Shown here one piece after another: positions 17,701-25,640 of a stretch of DNA of 64,000 nucleotides (position 1 is its first letter; each line of letters starts with the position of its first letter). This DNA comes from Ruegeria arenilitoris. GTDB lineage: Bacteria; Pseudomonadota; Alphaproteobacteria; Rhodobacterales; Rhodobacteraceae. The stretch is from assembly GCF_013032445.1 (NCBI RefSeq), contig NZ_WQCA01000009.1:124001-188000 (forward strand). The letters are read 5' to 3'. The position numbers and the translations under genes were made by a program. The notes under the pieces were generated by a model that was given only the letters and a program-made list of their open reading frames with translations, did not search any database and was not told the DNA's origin.

Positions 17701-18414
17701 TTAAGCGTCGTCGGGAAAAGCCGCCTGCAGAGCGATTTCGACCATATCGCCAAAGCTGCTTTCGCGTTCTGACGAGGGCAGAGCCTCGCCGGTCAGCAGG
17801 TGATCGGATACGGTCAGAACGGCCAGAGCCCGGCAGTTGTGACGTGCGGCAAGTATGTATAGCTCTGCGGCCTCCATCTCGACCCCCAGAATGCCGTGTC
17901 GCACCATCTGTTCGTTCAAATCAGGGCGTTCGTCGTAAAAGACGTCGGACGAATAAATCCCACCGACATGGGTCGGTGTGTCCTTGGCTTCGGCTGCCTT
18001 GGCTGCTGCTTGCAGCAGGCCCCAATCGGCACAGGGGGCAAAGTTCAGCTCTTTCAGGATGCCGCGTGATGGCGTGCTGAGGGTAGTCGACGTCATTGCC
18101 AGAATCACGTCGCGGATCTTAACGCTTTCCTGCATTCCGCCGCAGGACCCGATGCGGATCAGGGTTTTAGCGCCATAATCGCGGATCAGCTCGTTGGCAT
18201 AAATCGATAGCGACGGCATGCCCATGCCGCTGCCCTGGATAGTGACCGGGTTCCCTTTCCAGGATCCGGTATAACCCAGCATCCCGCGCACGTTATTGAC
18301 CAGTTTTGCATCCTGCAAAAAAGTCTCTGCCGCCCATTTTGCCCGATACGGATCGCCCGGCATTAAAACGGTTTCTGCGATTTCACCTTTTTCGGCGCCG
18401 ATATGAATTGTCAT
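17701..18414 (-). CDS. deoD: Purine-nucleoside phosphorylase
   Basis: Type I (hexameric) purine-nucleoside phosphorylase, which splits purine (deoxy)nucleosides with phosphate in salvage. It has 237 residues from [13 protein letters not shown] at 18414, the usual family start; an in-frame upstream ATG at 18459 lies in the end of the H-NS-like gene. Motifs: [31 protein letters not shown], and the C-terminal VSDHL with the catalytic Asp. It lies 16 bp after the H-NS-like gene, with which it is probably co-transcribed, and ends at a bidirectional terminator. Confidence 0.96.
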   Translation of the reverse strand: MTIHIGAEKGEIAETVLMPGDPYRAKWAAETFLQDAKLVNNVRGMLGYTGSWKGNPVTIQGSGMGMPSLSIYANELIRDYGAKTLIRIGSCGGMQESVKIRDVILAMTSTTLSTPSRGILKELNFAPCADWGLLQAAAKAAEAKDTPTHVGGIYSSDVFYDERPDLNEQMVRHGILGVEMEAAELYILAARHNCRALAVLTVSDHLLTGEALPSSERESSFGDMVEIALQAAFPDDA

Positions 18415-18430
18415 TCCCGACCCAATTCCC

Positions 18431-18748
18431 TCAGATTTCCAAATCCGAGATATCAGCACCGGCTTTCAAAGCGTCGTGAACCCATTGCGGTTTACGCCCA
18501 CGGCCCGACCAGGTTTGTTCCGGGTTTTCCGGGTTTTTGTATTTTGCACTTGATTTTGGGCCCTTAGCCGATTTGGTCCCGTCTGTTGAAAGTTCAGAAA
18601 GTGAAAATCCAAATTCTGCGGCGGCTTTTTCTGCGGCTTTCAAAGCTTCTTTGCGTTCGCGTTTTTCGGCACTTTTAAGTGCAATTTCCACCTGATCACG
18701 TAGTTCCAACAGTTCTTTACGCGACATATTCTCAAGGCTGATCGCCAT
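18431..18748 (-). CDS. H-NS family nucleoid-associated protein (HvrA-like)
   Basis: A 105-residue H-NS-type DNA-binding protein. The N-terminal half is a coiled-coil oligomerisation region ([20 protein letters not shown]), followed by a linker and the AT-hook-like core [12 protein letters not shown] at the C-terminus. The start at 18748 ([10 protein letters not shown]) has GGAG six bases upstream; an alternative ATG at 18775 has no such site. In Rhodobacter the relative HvrA modulates photosynthesis and nitrogen genes. Its targets here are unknown. A possible promoter (TTGCCT, 16 bp, TATTTA) lies in the 124-bp gap after meaA. Confidence 0.92.
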   Translation of the reverse strand: MAISLENMSRKELLELRDQVEIALKSAEKRERKEALKAAEKAAAEFGFSLSELSTDGTKSAKGPKSSAKYKNPENPEQTWSGRGRKPQWVHDALKAGADISDLEI

Positions 18749-18872
18749 TTCATTCTCCATTCCGAAAAACACCAACAGTGGGCGTAATAGCCCATTGTAA
18801 GTCCAATGTCGGTAAATAACTATCCCTTACCAAAAGGCAATAGAAACGGAGATAACAAAGAAATTACGGGCG

Positions 18873-20840
18873 TTATTCAGCCGCAATGTTCTTTGGGTCC
18901 ACCAGTGTAACGATATCGCCCATGATTGCATTCAGCTCAAAATTCTTGGGCGTATAGATTTTGGAAACACCCATTGCTTTAAGTTTGGCCGCATCGTCAT
19001 CGGGAATGATCCCTCCGACGATCACGGGAACATCGTCCAAACCGGCTTCGCGCAGGCGGGTCATGACATCCTGCACCAGCGGGATATGGCTGCCAGACAG
19101 GATCGACAGGCCGATCACGTGGGCCTTGTCTTCGATCGCGGCTGCAATGATTTCCTCGGGCGTCAGGCGGATGCCCTCATAGCTGATATCCATGCCGCAA
19201 TCGCGGGCGCGGAAGGCAATCTGTTCGGCACCGTTGGAGTGACCGTCCAGACCCGGTTTGCCGACCAGGAACTTCAGGCGGCGGCCCAGATTGTCGCTGA
19301 CGGCATCCACGGCCGCGCGCAGGTCGTCGAGGCCTTCGGTCTTGTTCGACACCGATCCCGAAACACCGGTCGGGCCGCGATAGGTACCGTAGACCTTGCG
19401 CATTTCCTCGGCCCATTCGCCGGTGGTGACGCCCGCCTTGGCGGCAGCAATCGACGGCTCCATGACGTTGGCACCGGTTTTAGCTGCTTCGCGCAGGGCG
19501 GCCAGAGCCGCCGTGACAGCTGCGTCGTCACGCTCAGACCGCCATTCGTTCAACCGGGCGATCTGTTCCTGTTCCACCGCTGGGTCGACGACCATGATAC
19601 CGCCGTCCTCGGTTTGCAGCGGCGAGGGCTCCCCCTCGGTCCATTTGTTCACGCCGACCACAACGGTTTCATTACGTTCGATCCGGTTCAGACGTTCCGC
19701 ATTCGAATCGACCAGACGCGACTTCATGTATTCGATCGAGGCAACCGCGCCGCCCATCGAATCCAAGTTTGCAAGCTCGGCCCGCGCGCCCTCTTTCAAT
19801 TCCTCGACTTTGGCGTCCACGGCTGGGTTGCCGTCGAACAGGTCGCCATATTCCAGAAGGTCCGTTTCATAGGCCAGAATCTGTTGCATCCGCATCGACC
19901 ATTGCTGATCCCACGGGCGGGGCAGGCCAAGCGCTTCGTTCCACGCAGGCAATTGCACCGCACGGGCGCGGGCCTTTTTCGAAAGGGTCACAGCCAGCAT
20001 CTCGATCAGGATGCGGTAGACGTTGTTTTCAGGCTGTTGTTCGGTTAGGCCCAGCGAGTTCACCTGAACGCCATAGCGGAAGCGACGGAACTTGGGATCT
20101 TCGACGCCATATCGATCTTTCAGAATTTCATCCCAAAGATCGACAAAGGCGCGCATTTTGCACATTTCCGTAACAAAGCGAATACCGGCATTCACGAAGA
20201 ACGAAATTCGCCCACAGAGCGCCGGGAAGTCCTCGGCCGGGACGCGGGGGCGCAATTCGTCCAACACGGCAATGGCGGTAGCCAGAGCATAGGCCAGCTC
20301 CTGTTCGGGTGTCGCACCAGCCTCTTGCAGGTGATAGGAACACACGTTCATCGGGTTCCATTTCGGTACGTTGGTATAGCAATACTCGGCCACGTCTGCG
20401 ATCATCTTCAGCGACGGTTTTGGCGGACAAACGTAAGTACCGCGGCTGAGATATTCCTTGATCAGGTCGTTCTGTACGGTGCCTTGCAGCTTGGACACAT
20501 CCGCGCCCTGTTCTTCGGCCACTGCGATGTATAGCGCCAGCAGCCAAGGGGCCGTGGCGTTGATCGTCATCGAGGTGTTCATCTGCTCCAGCGGAATCTG
20601 GTCGAACAGAACCCGCATGTCGCCCAGATGGCTGATCGGCACGCCCACCTTGCCGACCTCACCTCGCGCCAGCGTATGGTCGCTGTCATACCCGGTCTGA
20701 GTCGGCAGATCGAAGGCCACCGAAAGACCAGTCTGACCCTTAGCCAGATTGCCGCGATACAGCGCGTTTGACGCCTTGGCGGTGGAATGACCGGCATAGG
20801 TTCGGATGAGCCAGGGGCGATCTTTCTGCGTCTGCGTCAT
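18873..20840 (-). CDS. meaA: Ethylmalonyl-CoA mutase (B12-dependent)
   Basis: Coenzyme B12-dependent mutase converting (2R)-ethylmalonyl-CoA to (2S)-methylsuccinyl-CoA, a key step of the ethylmalonyl-CoA pathway. It has 655 residues: the N-terminal substrate barrel (RPWLIRTYAGHSTAKASNALY, FDLPTQTGYDSDH) and the C-terminal cobalamin domain with the lower-ligand motif D532-x-H534-x-x-G537 (KPGLDGHSNGAEQIA) and SILSGSHIPLV. Length and the barrel sequence separate it from methylmalonyl-CoA mutase. A good promoter is seen upstream. It is divergent from the PlsB-like gene, with ccr beyond. Confidence 0.96.
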   Translation of the reverse strand: MTQTQKDRPWLIRTYAGHSTAKASNALYRGNLAKGQTGLSVAFDLPTQTGYDSDHTLARGEVGKVGVPISHLGDMRVLFDQIPLEQMNTSMTINATAPWLLALYIAVAEEQGADVSKLQGTVQNDLIKEYLSRGTYVCPPKPSLKMIADVAEYCYTNVPKWNPMNVCSYHLQEAGATPEQELAYALATAIAVLDELRPRVPAEDFPALCGRISFFVNAGIRFVTEMCKMRAFVDLWDEILKDRYGVEDPKFRRFRYGVQVNSLGLTEQQPENNVYRILIEMLAVTLSKKARARAVQLPAWNEALGLPRPWDQQWSMRMQQILAYETDLLEYGDLFDGNPAVDAKVEELKEGARAELANLDSMGGAVASIEYMKSRLVDSNAERLNRIERNETVVVGVNKWTEGEPSPLQTEDGGIMVVDPAVEQEQIARLNEWRSERDDAAVTAALAALREAAKTGANVMEPSIAAAKAGVTTGEWAEEMRKVYGTYRGPTGVSGSVSNKTEGLDDLRAAVDAVSDNLGRRLKFLVGKPGLDGHSNGAEQIAFRARDCGMDISYEGIRLTPEEIIAAAIEDKAHVIGLSILSGSHIPLVQDVMTRLREAGLDDVPVIVGGIIPDDDAAKLKAMGVSKIYTPKNFELNAIMGDIVTLVDPKNIAAE

Positions 20841-20887
20841 AGCGGGACCTCGTGCTTTGCGTGGGCAAGAAAATTACGTTCAAGCGT

Positions 20888-20916
20888 TCTAAAGCGCAAT
20901 TTTCGGGATATGTCAA
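20888..20916 (-). promoter_or_regulatory. Putative meaA promoter
   Basis: On the minus strand TTGACA (20911-20916), a 17-bp spacer and TTTAGA (20888-20893) form a convincing housekeeping-sigma promoter about 48 bp before the meaA ATG. Start of transcription would be near 20881. Confidence 0.55.
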
Positions 20917-20984
20917 TTCGCTGCGTCGCGGCATATATGGTTCTTCAGATTGTAGGTGCCACGGTTTGGTGGCAGGGTGCGCGC

Positions 20985-22373
20985 ATGACTCAGACCGTGG
21001 AACTTCCGCTTTGGCTGTTTTTGCTGATCCTGGTGTTTGCCGCGGTCACGCTGGCGTCGCATTTTCTGTTCCCATCGGTGCGCTGGTTTTTCCGCCGCCG
21101 CCTTGAGCGCGCGGTCAAACGTCTGAACACACGGCTGCAGCGGCCCATCCAACCGTTCAAGCTGGCGCGGCGGCACGACATGATTCAGCGTCTGATCTAT
21201 GACCCTCAGGTTGGGCAGGCCGTTCAGAATTATGCGCGCGAGGAAAGGGTGCCCGAAGCCGTGGCCTTTGAAACCGCCCGTCGCTATGCGCGCGAGATTG
21301 TCCCGTCCTTTTCAGCCGTGGCGTATTTCAGCGTCGCCATTCGTCTGACCCGGATGCTGAGTAATGCGTTCTATAACGTGCGGCTCAGCTATATGGATGA
21401 AAAGGCCATCGCGGATATCGACCCCGATGCAACTGTCGTATTCGTCATGAATCACCGCAGCAACATGGACTATGTGCTGGTCACCTATCTGGCGGCGCAG
21501 CAATCGGCCCTGTCCTATGCGGTGGGTGAATGGGCGCGGGTCTGGCCACTCAGCCGCCTGATCCGGGCGATGGGTGCTTATTTTATTCGTCGCAAATCGG
21601 GCAGTGAGCTATATCGGCAGGTGCTGGCCTGCTACGTGCGCCACGCGACCGAGGCGGGGGTAACGCAGGCGATATTCCCCGAAGGGGGCCTCAGCCTGAC
21701 CGGTGCGCTGGGGCGGCCCAAGCTCGGCCTGCTGAAATACATCATCGACGCAAGCGATCCCAAGGGGCGTGATGTGGTCTTTGTTCCAGTCGCCCTGAAT
21801 TATGACCGGGTGCTTGAGGATACTATCCTGACCAAGGCCGCGCTGGGTAATGAACGCCGGTTTCGCGCCCGCATTGGGGTGATCACATGGTGGATCCTCA
21901 AACAGATCGGGCGGCGGCTGGTTGGACGCTATCAGCGATTTGGCGTGGCTTCGGTGCGGTACGGGCGGCCGGTATCGCTGCGGACGTTTCGGGCGGATCA
22001 CGACGCTAACCTGATGACGGATCTGGCGCGCGATTTGATGACAGGCATCAGGGCGGCGATTCCACTGGTTCCGGGGCCTGCTGCGTGCTGGCTGGTGCGC
22101 GAGAAGGGTGAAATCCCTGAAGAAGACGCTGTGCAATTGATCGATCACCTATTGCGACGCAACGGAACAACTGCGCCGTTGGAGCACACAGCAATCGAGG
22201 CGAGTATCCAACAATTGGTCGATCGGCGTATCCTGAAACGCGAGAACGGGAAAATATCTGCGTCAGGTCAAAGGGTTGACCTGTTGGACTATTATGCGGC
22301 CTCGGCGCCATTGGACGCTAAAACGGGTTTTTCTGCGCCCGCAAAAGAAATTTCTGCGCCCGCTGGGTCATAA
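20985..22373 (+). CDS. PlsB-like glycerol-3-phosphate/lysophospholipid acyltransferase
   Basis: Membrane acyltransferase with the glycerolipid acyltransferase motifs MNHRSNMDYVLV (HX4D) and FPEGGLSLTG, as in PlsB. It has 462 residues from the ATG at 20985, which begins with a membrane anchor (TQTVELPLWLFLLILVF). Upstream in-frame starts run into the meaA promoter region and look less likely. PlsB of E. coli is about 800 residues, so this is a shorter relative. It may acylate glycerol-3-phosphate at the inner membrane, but the acceptor is uncertain. It sits between meaA (divergent) and ccr (same strand). Confidence 0.82.
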   Translation: MTQTVELPLWLFLLILVFAAVTLASHFLFPSVRWFFRRRLERAVKRLNTRLQRPIQPFKLARRHDMIQRLIYDPQVGQAVQNYAREERVPEAVAFETARRYAREIVPSFSAVAYFSVAIRLTRMLSNAFYNVRLSYMDEKAIADIDPDATVVFVMNHRSNMDYVLVTYLAAQQSALSYAVGEWARVWPLSRLIRAMGAYFIRRKSGSELYRQVLACYVRHATEAGVTQAIFPEGGLSLTGALGRPKLGLLKYIIDASDPKGRDVVFVPVALNYDRVLEDTILTKAALGNERRFRARIGVITWWILKQIGRRLVGRYQRFGVASVRYGRPVSLRTFRADHDANLMTDLARDLMTGIRAAIPLVPGPAACWLVREKGEIPEEDAVQLIDHLLRRNGTTAPLEHTAIEASIQQLVDRRILKRENGKISASGQRVDLLDYYAASAPLDAKTGFSAPAKEISAPAGS

Positions 22374-22391
22374 AATTACAAAATACGCTCA

Positions 22392-22409
22392 AAATATGTT
22401 GCAATATTT
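22392..22409 (+). promoter_or_regulatory. Putative operator upstream of ccr
   Basis: Inverted repeat AAATAT-GTTGCA-ATATTT, ending 78 bp before the ccr ATG. The TTGCAA core recalls the TTTGCAAA half-sites of short-chain acyl-CoA regulators (RamB/PccR type), but only one such core is present. This is an inference from one sequence. Confidence 0.35.
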
Positions 22410-22439
22410 CTCTCCGGCCAATATCTCATCGTTTAGAGC

Positions 22440-22458
22440 CCGCGATTCTGCATCGCGG
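22440..22458 (+). other. Leader hairpin of ccr
   Basis: Perfect 7-bp stem CCGCGAT / ATCGCGG with loop TCTGC, 17 bases before the AAAGGAGG ribosome-binding site of ccr. It would leave the site free and could stabilise the mRNA 5' end. Confidence 0.4.
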
Positions 22459-22487
22459 CAAGGGTTTTGAATATAAAGGAGGCCAAC

Positions 22488-23774
22488 ATGGCTCTGGACA
22501 CCGACAGCGGTATCGCATCTTACGACGCGCCGGAAAAAGACCTCTATGAGATGGGTGAAATCCCTCCGATGGGGTTTGTGCCCAAGAAAATGTACGCATG
22601 GGCGATCCGCAAGGAACGCCACGGCGAGCCGGACACCGCGATGGTGCAGGAAGTTGTGGACGTCCCCGAACTGGACAGCCACGAGGTTCTGGTTCTGGTG
22701 ATGGCAGCAGGCGTGAACTACAACGGCGTCTGGGCGTCGCTGGGCAAGCCGATCTCGCCGTTTGACGGCCACAAGGCACCCTATCACATCGCCGGTTCGG
22801 ATGCGTCGGGCATCGTCTGGGCGGTGGGGTCGAAAGTGACCCGCTGGAAAGTCGGTGATGAAGTTGTCATCCACTGCAACCAGGACGACGGCGACGACGA
22901 GCACTGCAACGGTGGCGACCCGATGTATTCGGACAGCCAACGGATTTGGGGCTATGAGACGCCGGACGGATCGTTCGCGCAGTTCACTAACGTTCAGGCG
23001 CAGCAGCTGATGCCGCGTCCCAAGCACCTGACCTGGGAAGAAAGCGCCTGCTACACGCTGACGCTGGCAACCGCCTACCGGATGCTGTTCGGACATGAGC
23101 CGCACGACCTGAAGCCGGGTCAGAACGTTCTGGTCTGGGGGGCATCGGGCGGTCTGGGTTCTTATGCGATCCAGCTGATCAACACTGCAGGCGCAAACGC
23201 GATCGGTGTGATCTCGGACGAAAGCAAGCGTGACTTCGTCATGGGTCTGGGCGCCAAGGGCGTTCTGAACCGCAAGGACTTCAACTGCTGGGGTCAGCTG
23301 CCCACGGTGAACACGCCCGAATATGCCGAGTGGTTCAAAGAGGCCCGCAAATTCGGCAAGGCCATCTGGGACATCACCGGCAAGGGCGTGAACGTCGACA
23401 TGGTGTTCGAACACCCGGGCGAAAGCACCTTCCCGGTTTCGACCTTCGTCGTCAAAAAGGGCGGCATGGTCGTGATCTGCGCCGGCACCACCGGTTATAA
23501 CCTGACCTTCGACGTGCGCTACATGTGGATGCACCAGAAGCGCCTGCAGGGTTCGCACTTTGCGCACCTGAAACAGGCCGCCGCCGCCAACCAGCTGATG
23601 GTCGAGCGTCGTCTGGACCCCTGCATGTCGGAAGTGTTCTCATGGAACGAACTGCCCGAGGCGCACATGAAGATGATGCGCAACGAACATAAGCCGGGCA
23701 ACATGTCAGTCCTGGTTCAGGCGCCGCAGACCGGTATGCGCACTCTGGAAGAGGTTCTGGACGCACGCGGTTGA
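22488..23774 (+). CDS. ccr: Crotonyl-CoA carboxylase/reductase
   Basis: NADPH-dependent reductive carboxylase forming (2S)-ethylmalonyl-CoA from crotonyl-CoA and CO2, the defining enzyme of the ethylmalonyl-CoA pathway. It has 428 residues from MALDTDSGIA at 22488, preceded by AAAGGAGG; an ATG 21 bp earlier lies before that site. It is a medium-chain dehydrogenase/reductase fold with the NADPH motif VLVWGASGGLGSYAIQLI and no structural zinc site. Segments HIAGSDASGIVWAVG and KRLQGSHFAHLKQA are typical. A strong terminator follows; luxR/luxI genes lie downstream. Confidence 0.98.
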   Translation: MALDTDSGIASYDAPEKDLYEMGEIPPMGFVPKKMYAWAIRKERHGEPDTAMVQEVVDVPELDSHEVLVLVMAAGVNYNGVWASLGKPISPFDGHKAPYHIAGSDASGIVWAVGSKVTRWKVGDEVVIHCNQDDGDDEHCNGGDPMYSDSQRIWGYETPDGSFAQFTNVQAQQLMPRPKHLTWEESACYTLTLATAYRMLFGHEPHDLKPGQNVLVWGASGGLGSYAIQLINTAGANAIGVISDESKRDFVMGLGAKGVLNRKDFNCWGQLPTVNTPEYAEWFKEARKFGKAIWDITGKGVNVDMVFEHPGESTFPVSTFVVKKGGMVVICAGTTGYNLTFDVRYMWMHQKRLQGSHFAHLKQAAAANQLMVERRLDPCMSEVFSWNELPEAHMKMMRNEHKPGNMSVLVQAPQTGMRTLEEVLDARG

Positions 23775-23794
23775 ATCGCAGGTAAATAAATCTC

Positions 23795-23840
23795 AGGCGC
23801 CCGCGAATCGGTTTATCGGTTCGCGGGCGCTGCCTTTTTG
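23795..23840 (+). terminator. Rho-independent terminator of ccr
   Basis: Long stem AGGCGCCCGCGAA(TCG) pairing with (CGG)TTCGCGGGCGCTGCCT around a GTTTAT loop, followed by TTTTTG. It lies 20 bp after the ccr stop. Confidence 0.9.
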
Positions 23841-23946
23841 TGAATAGGTCTATTCTTTTCAGTGTCTTAACGGGGAAAATCCCGCTTTTTTTGGGGAGTA
23901 GAAACCAGTGAATAGGCTAAAAAACATCATACATGTTATGGTTGTG

Positions 23947-23961
23947 TTAACCCTTCGTTAA
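23947..23961 (+). promoter_or_regulatory. CtrA box upstream of the luxR locus
   Basis: TTAACCCTTCGTTAA fits the full CtrA consensus TTAA-N7-TTAA exactly. It ends 19 bp before the small ORF ahead of luxR. In several Roseobacter-group bacteria quorum sensing and the CtrA phosphorelay are linked, so a CtrA site here is plausible. Its closeness to the start codon would fit repression, or activation only with a very short leader. Confidence 0.6.
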
Positions 23962-23980
23962 CTGTTTCGGAGAGACTCTA

Positions 23981-24199
23981 ATGGCGCAGAATGAGTGGAT
24001 ACTGGACGTTTTGTCGGACCTCAACGCCTTCGCCGTTGAGAACGGTTTGATCGCGCTTGCTGAGCAGTTGGATGATACCAAGCTGATCGCCGCAGCCGAG
24101 ATCGCGTCCATGAAGGCTGAGGTACGGGCGCCCGCGGATGGGAACAAAACTCGATATGAGCCAGGTCCTAGGGGACTTGGAAAACACCAGCACGCTTGA
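23981..24199 (+). CDS. Small hypothetical protein upstream of luxR
   Basis: A 72-codon frame starting MAQNEWILDVLSDLNAFA after a GGAGAG ribosome-binding site. The first ~45 residues look like a real alpha-helical domain (NGLIALAEQLDDTKLIAAAE); the C-terminal part, which overlaps the luxR start by 62 bases in another frame, is basic and low-complexity. I think similar short proteins precede luxR genes in relatives but cannot verify it. It may be a translational leader for luxR or a small regulator in its own right. Confidence 0.6.
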   Translation: MAQNEWILDVLSDLNAFAVENGLIALAEQLDDTKLIAAAEIASMKAEVRAPADGNKTRYEPGPRGLGKHQHA

Positions 24200-24857
24200 C
24201 GAACTCAGCGATGTCGCCGTCCGACTGCGCGACAGACTGAAAGTCGAACATCTAATCTACCATTGGGTCGATGGCGCCGGGGATCAATACGGCTATACGA
24301 CCTATCCCGACGCCTGGGCCGAACGGTACCAGGAGAAAAACTATCACAGGATCGATCCAGTCATACTGGGCTGTTTTCAGCGGTTTCATCCGGTTGATTG
24401 GAAAACGTTGGATTGGTCAGGCAAGGTGGCGAAAGCCTTCTTGCAGGATTCTCAAAACCATGGAGTCGGCAATCAGGGTTACTCGATCCCGATCCGCGGC
24501 CCGAAGGGGCAATTTGCCTTGTTCACTTTGAACCATTCCTGCGATGATGAAACCTGGCAAAGGTTCATTGAACGCCATGGCCGCGAACTGATCCTGATCG
24601 CGCACTATTTCAATCGCAAGGCGCTGGAATTCGAACGTGACCGCCAACCTGACTCATCCCGTGGCCTTTCTCCGCGAGAAGTGGATGCGATGACCCTGCT
24701 TGCGCTGGGCTACAGCCGGGCGCAGGTTGCTCATTCACTGTCCATTTCCGAGCATACGCTGCGGGTCTATATCGAAAGCGCTCGTGCCAAACTTGGCGCG
24801 CAGAACACGACCCACGCTATCGCCATGGCGCTCAGCCGGGGATTAATAGTGGTTTAA
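24138..24857 (+). CDS. LuxR-family quorum-sensing transcriptional regulator
   Basis: Autoinducer-responsive regulator of 239 residues. The N-terminal autoinducer-binding domain shows the conserved pattern HLIYHWVDG, Y(K/H)RIDPV and W(K)TLDW, with the aromatic and Asp residues that contact acyl-homoserine lactone. The C-terminal GerE/LuxR helix-turn-helix begins LSPREVDAMTLLALGYS and contains SEHTLRVYIESARAKL. The ATG at 24138 lacks a clear ribosome-binding site; a second in-frame ATG is at 24156. Translation may be coupled to the overlapping small ORF. The luxI gene is 84 bp downstream on the same strand. Confidence 0.95.
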   Translation: MGTKLDMSQVLGDLENTSTLDELSDVAVRLRDRLKVEHLIYHWVDGAGDQYGYTTYPDAWAERYQEKNYHRIDPVILGCFQRFHPVDWKTLDWSGKVAKAFLQDSQNHGVGNQGYSIPIRGPKGQFALFTLNHSCDDETWQRFIERHGRELILIAHYFNRKALEFERDRQPDSSRGLSPREVDAMTLLALGYSRAQVAHSLSISEHTLRVYIESARAKLGAQNTTHAIAMALSRGLIVV

Positions 24858-24901
24858 CGGGCGCGCGCACTCAGAACCGGAAATTAACTATGACTTCGTA
24901 C

Positions 24902-24932
24902 CCCCTTTGTTCCTGCACAGGACGACAAGGGG
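24902..24932 (+). promoter_or_regulatory. Hairpin sequestering the luxI ribosome-binding site
   Basis: About 12 base pairs can form in three blocks: CCCC (24902-24905) with GGGG, TTGT (24907-24910) with ACAA, and TCCT (24911-24914) with AGGA, with a GCAC loop and small bulges. The 3' arm contains AAGGGG, the Shine-Dalgarno sequence nine bases ahead of the luxI ATG. Such folding would lower luxI translation until opened. Confidence 0.45.
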
Positions 24933-24941
24933 AAAAAAGTC

Positions 24942-25580
24942 ATGTTGCGCTATTTGTTTGCCGACGAGCTGCACAAGTATCCGGATCTGGCCAGGGGCAT
25001 GTTTCTTGACCGTGCCGATCAGTTCAAAACCCGGCTGGGCTGGGACGTACACGTCAACGAAAAAGGAGAAGAGCGGGATCAGTACGATGACCTGAACCCC
25101 TTATATGTCATATGGGAAGAAGAGGATGGCAGCCACGGTGGTTCGATGCGCGTGCTGCCGACCACTGGCCCCGTTATGGTAAATGAAGTGTTCGGGCACT
25201 TGACTGGTGGAAAACCGATTTGCAGCCCCATGATTTGGGAGGTGACCCGGTTTTGCCTGTCCCGCACAGCCAGCCCGCATACAGCAGGGGCCATCATGCT
25301 CAGCGGTGGAGAAATAATGGAGGGATTCGGGCTGACCCACATTGCCGGTGTCTTCGATGCGCGCATGATTCGAATCTACCGTCTGATCGGGTCTTCGCCT
25401 GTTGTTCTCGGCTCTGAAGGGAAGGGGCGCGACCAGATTTCGGTGGGGCTGTGGCCCTATTCGGCTGAGGATTGCAACCGTGTGGCCGAACGTGCGGGCA
25501 TCCCGCGCGAGTTGTCCAGGCTGTGGTTAAAAACGGCTTTCGGGACCGCCAGACAGCATAGGTTCGCCCTGTCAGCCTGA
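24942..25580 (+). CDS. Acyl-homoserine-lactone synthase (LuxI family)
   Basis: Makes the quorum-sensing signal from S-adenosylmethionine and an acyl-ACP. It has 212 residues and every invariant LuxI residue is in place: R24, F28, W34, D46, D49, R70, F84, E100 and R103 (in RADQF, GWDV, DQYDDL, GSMRVLP, IWEVTRF). The acyl chain length cannot be read from sequence. It forms a pair with the LuxR gene upstream. A lux-box-like CCTGCACAGG lies in the short leader but is part of the hairpin described there. Confidence 0.96.
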   Translation: MLRYLFADELHKYPDLARGMFLDRADQFKTRLGWDVHVNEKGEERDQYDDLNPLYVIWEEEDGSHGGSMRVLPTTGPVMVNEVFGHLTGGKPICSPMIWEVTRFCLSRTASPHTAGAIMLSGGEIMEGFGLTHIAGVFDARMIRIYRLIGSSPVVLGSEGKGRDQISVGLWPYSAEDCNRVAERAGIPRELSRLWLKTAFGTARQHRFALSA

Positions 25581-25616
25581 CCGGAGGAAATCTCCAATCC
25601 CTCTCTGGTGATAGCT

Positions 25617-25640
25617 GGCGCGGCCCTGTAGGGTCGCGCC
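25617..25640 (+). promoter_or_regulatory. Dyad abutting the helicase start codon
   Basis: Ten-bp stem GGCGCGGCCC / GGGTCGCGCC (one G-T pair) around TGTA ends directly at the ATG at 25641. There is no separate ribosome-binding site. TAGGGT sits exactly six bases before the ATG, as TAGGCT does ahead of the DUF1194 gene, which suggests a leaderless transcript or a shared control element. It could alternatively terminate luxI. Confidence 0.45.
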
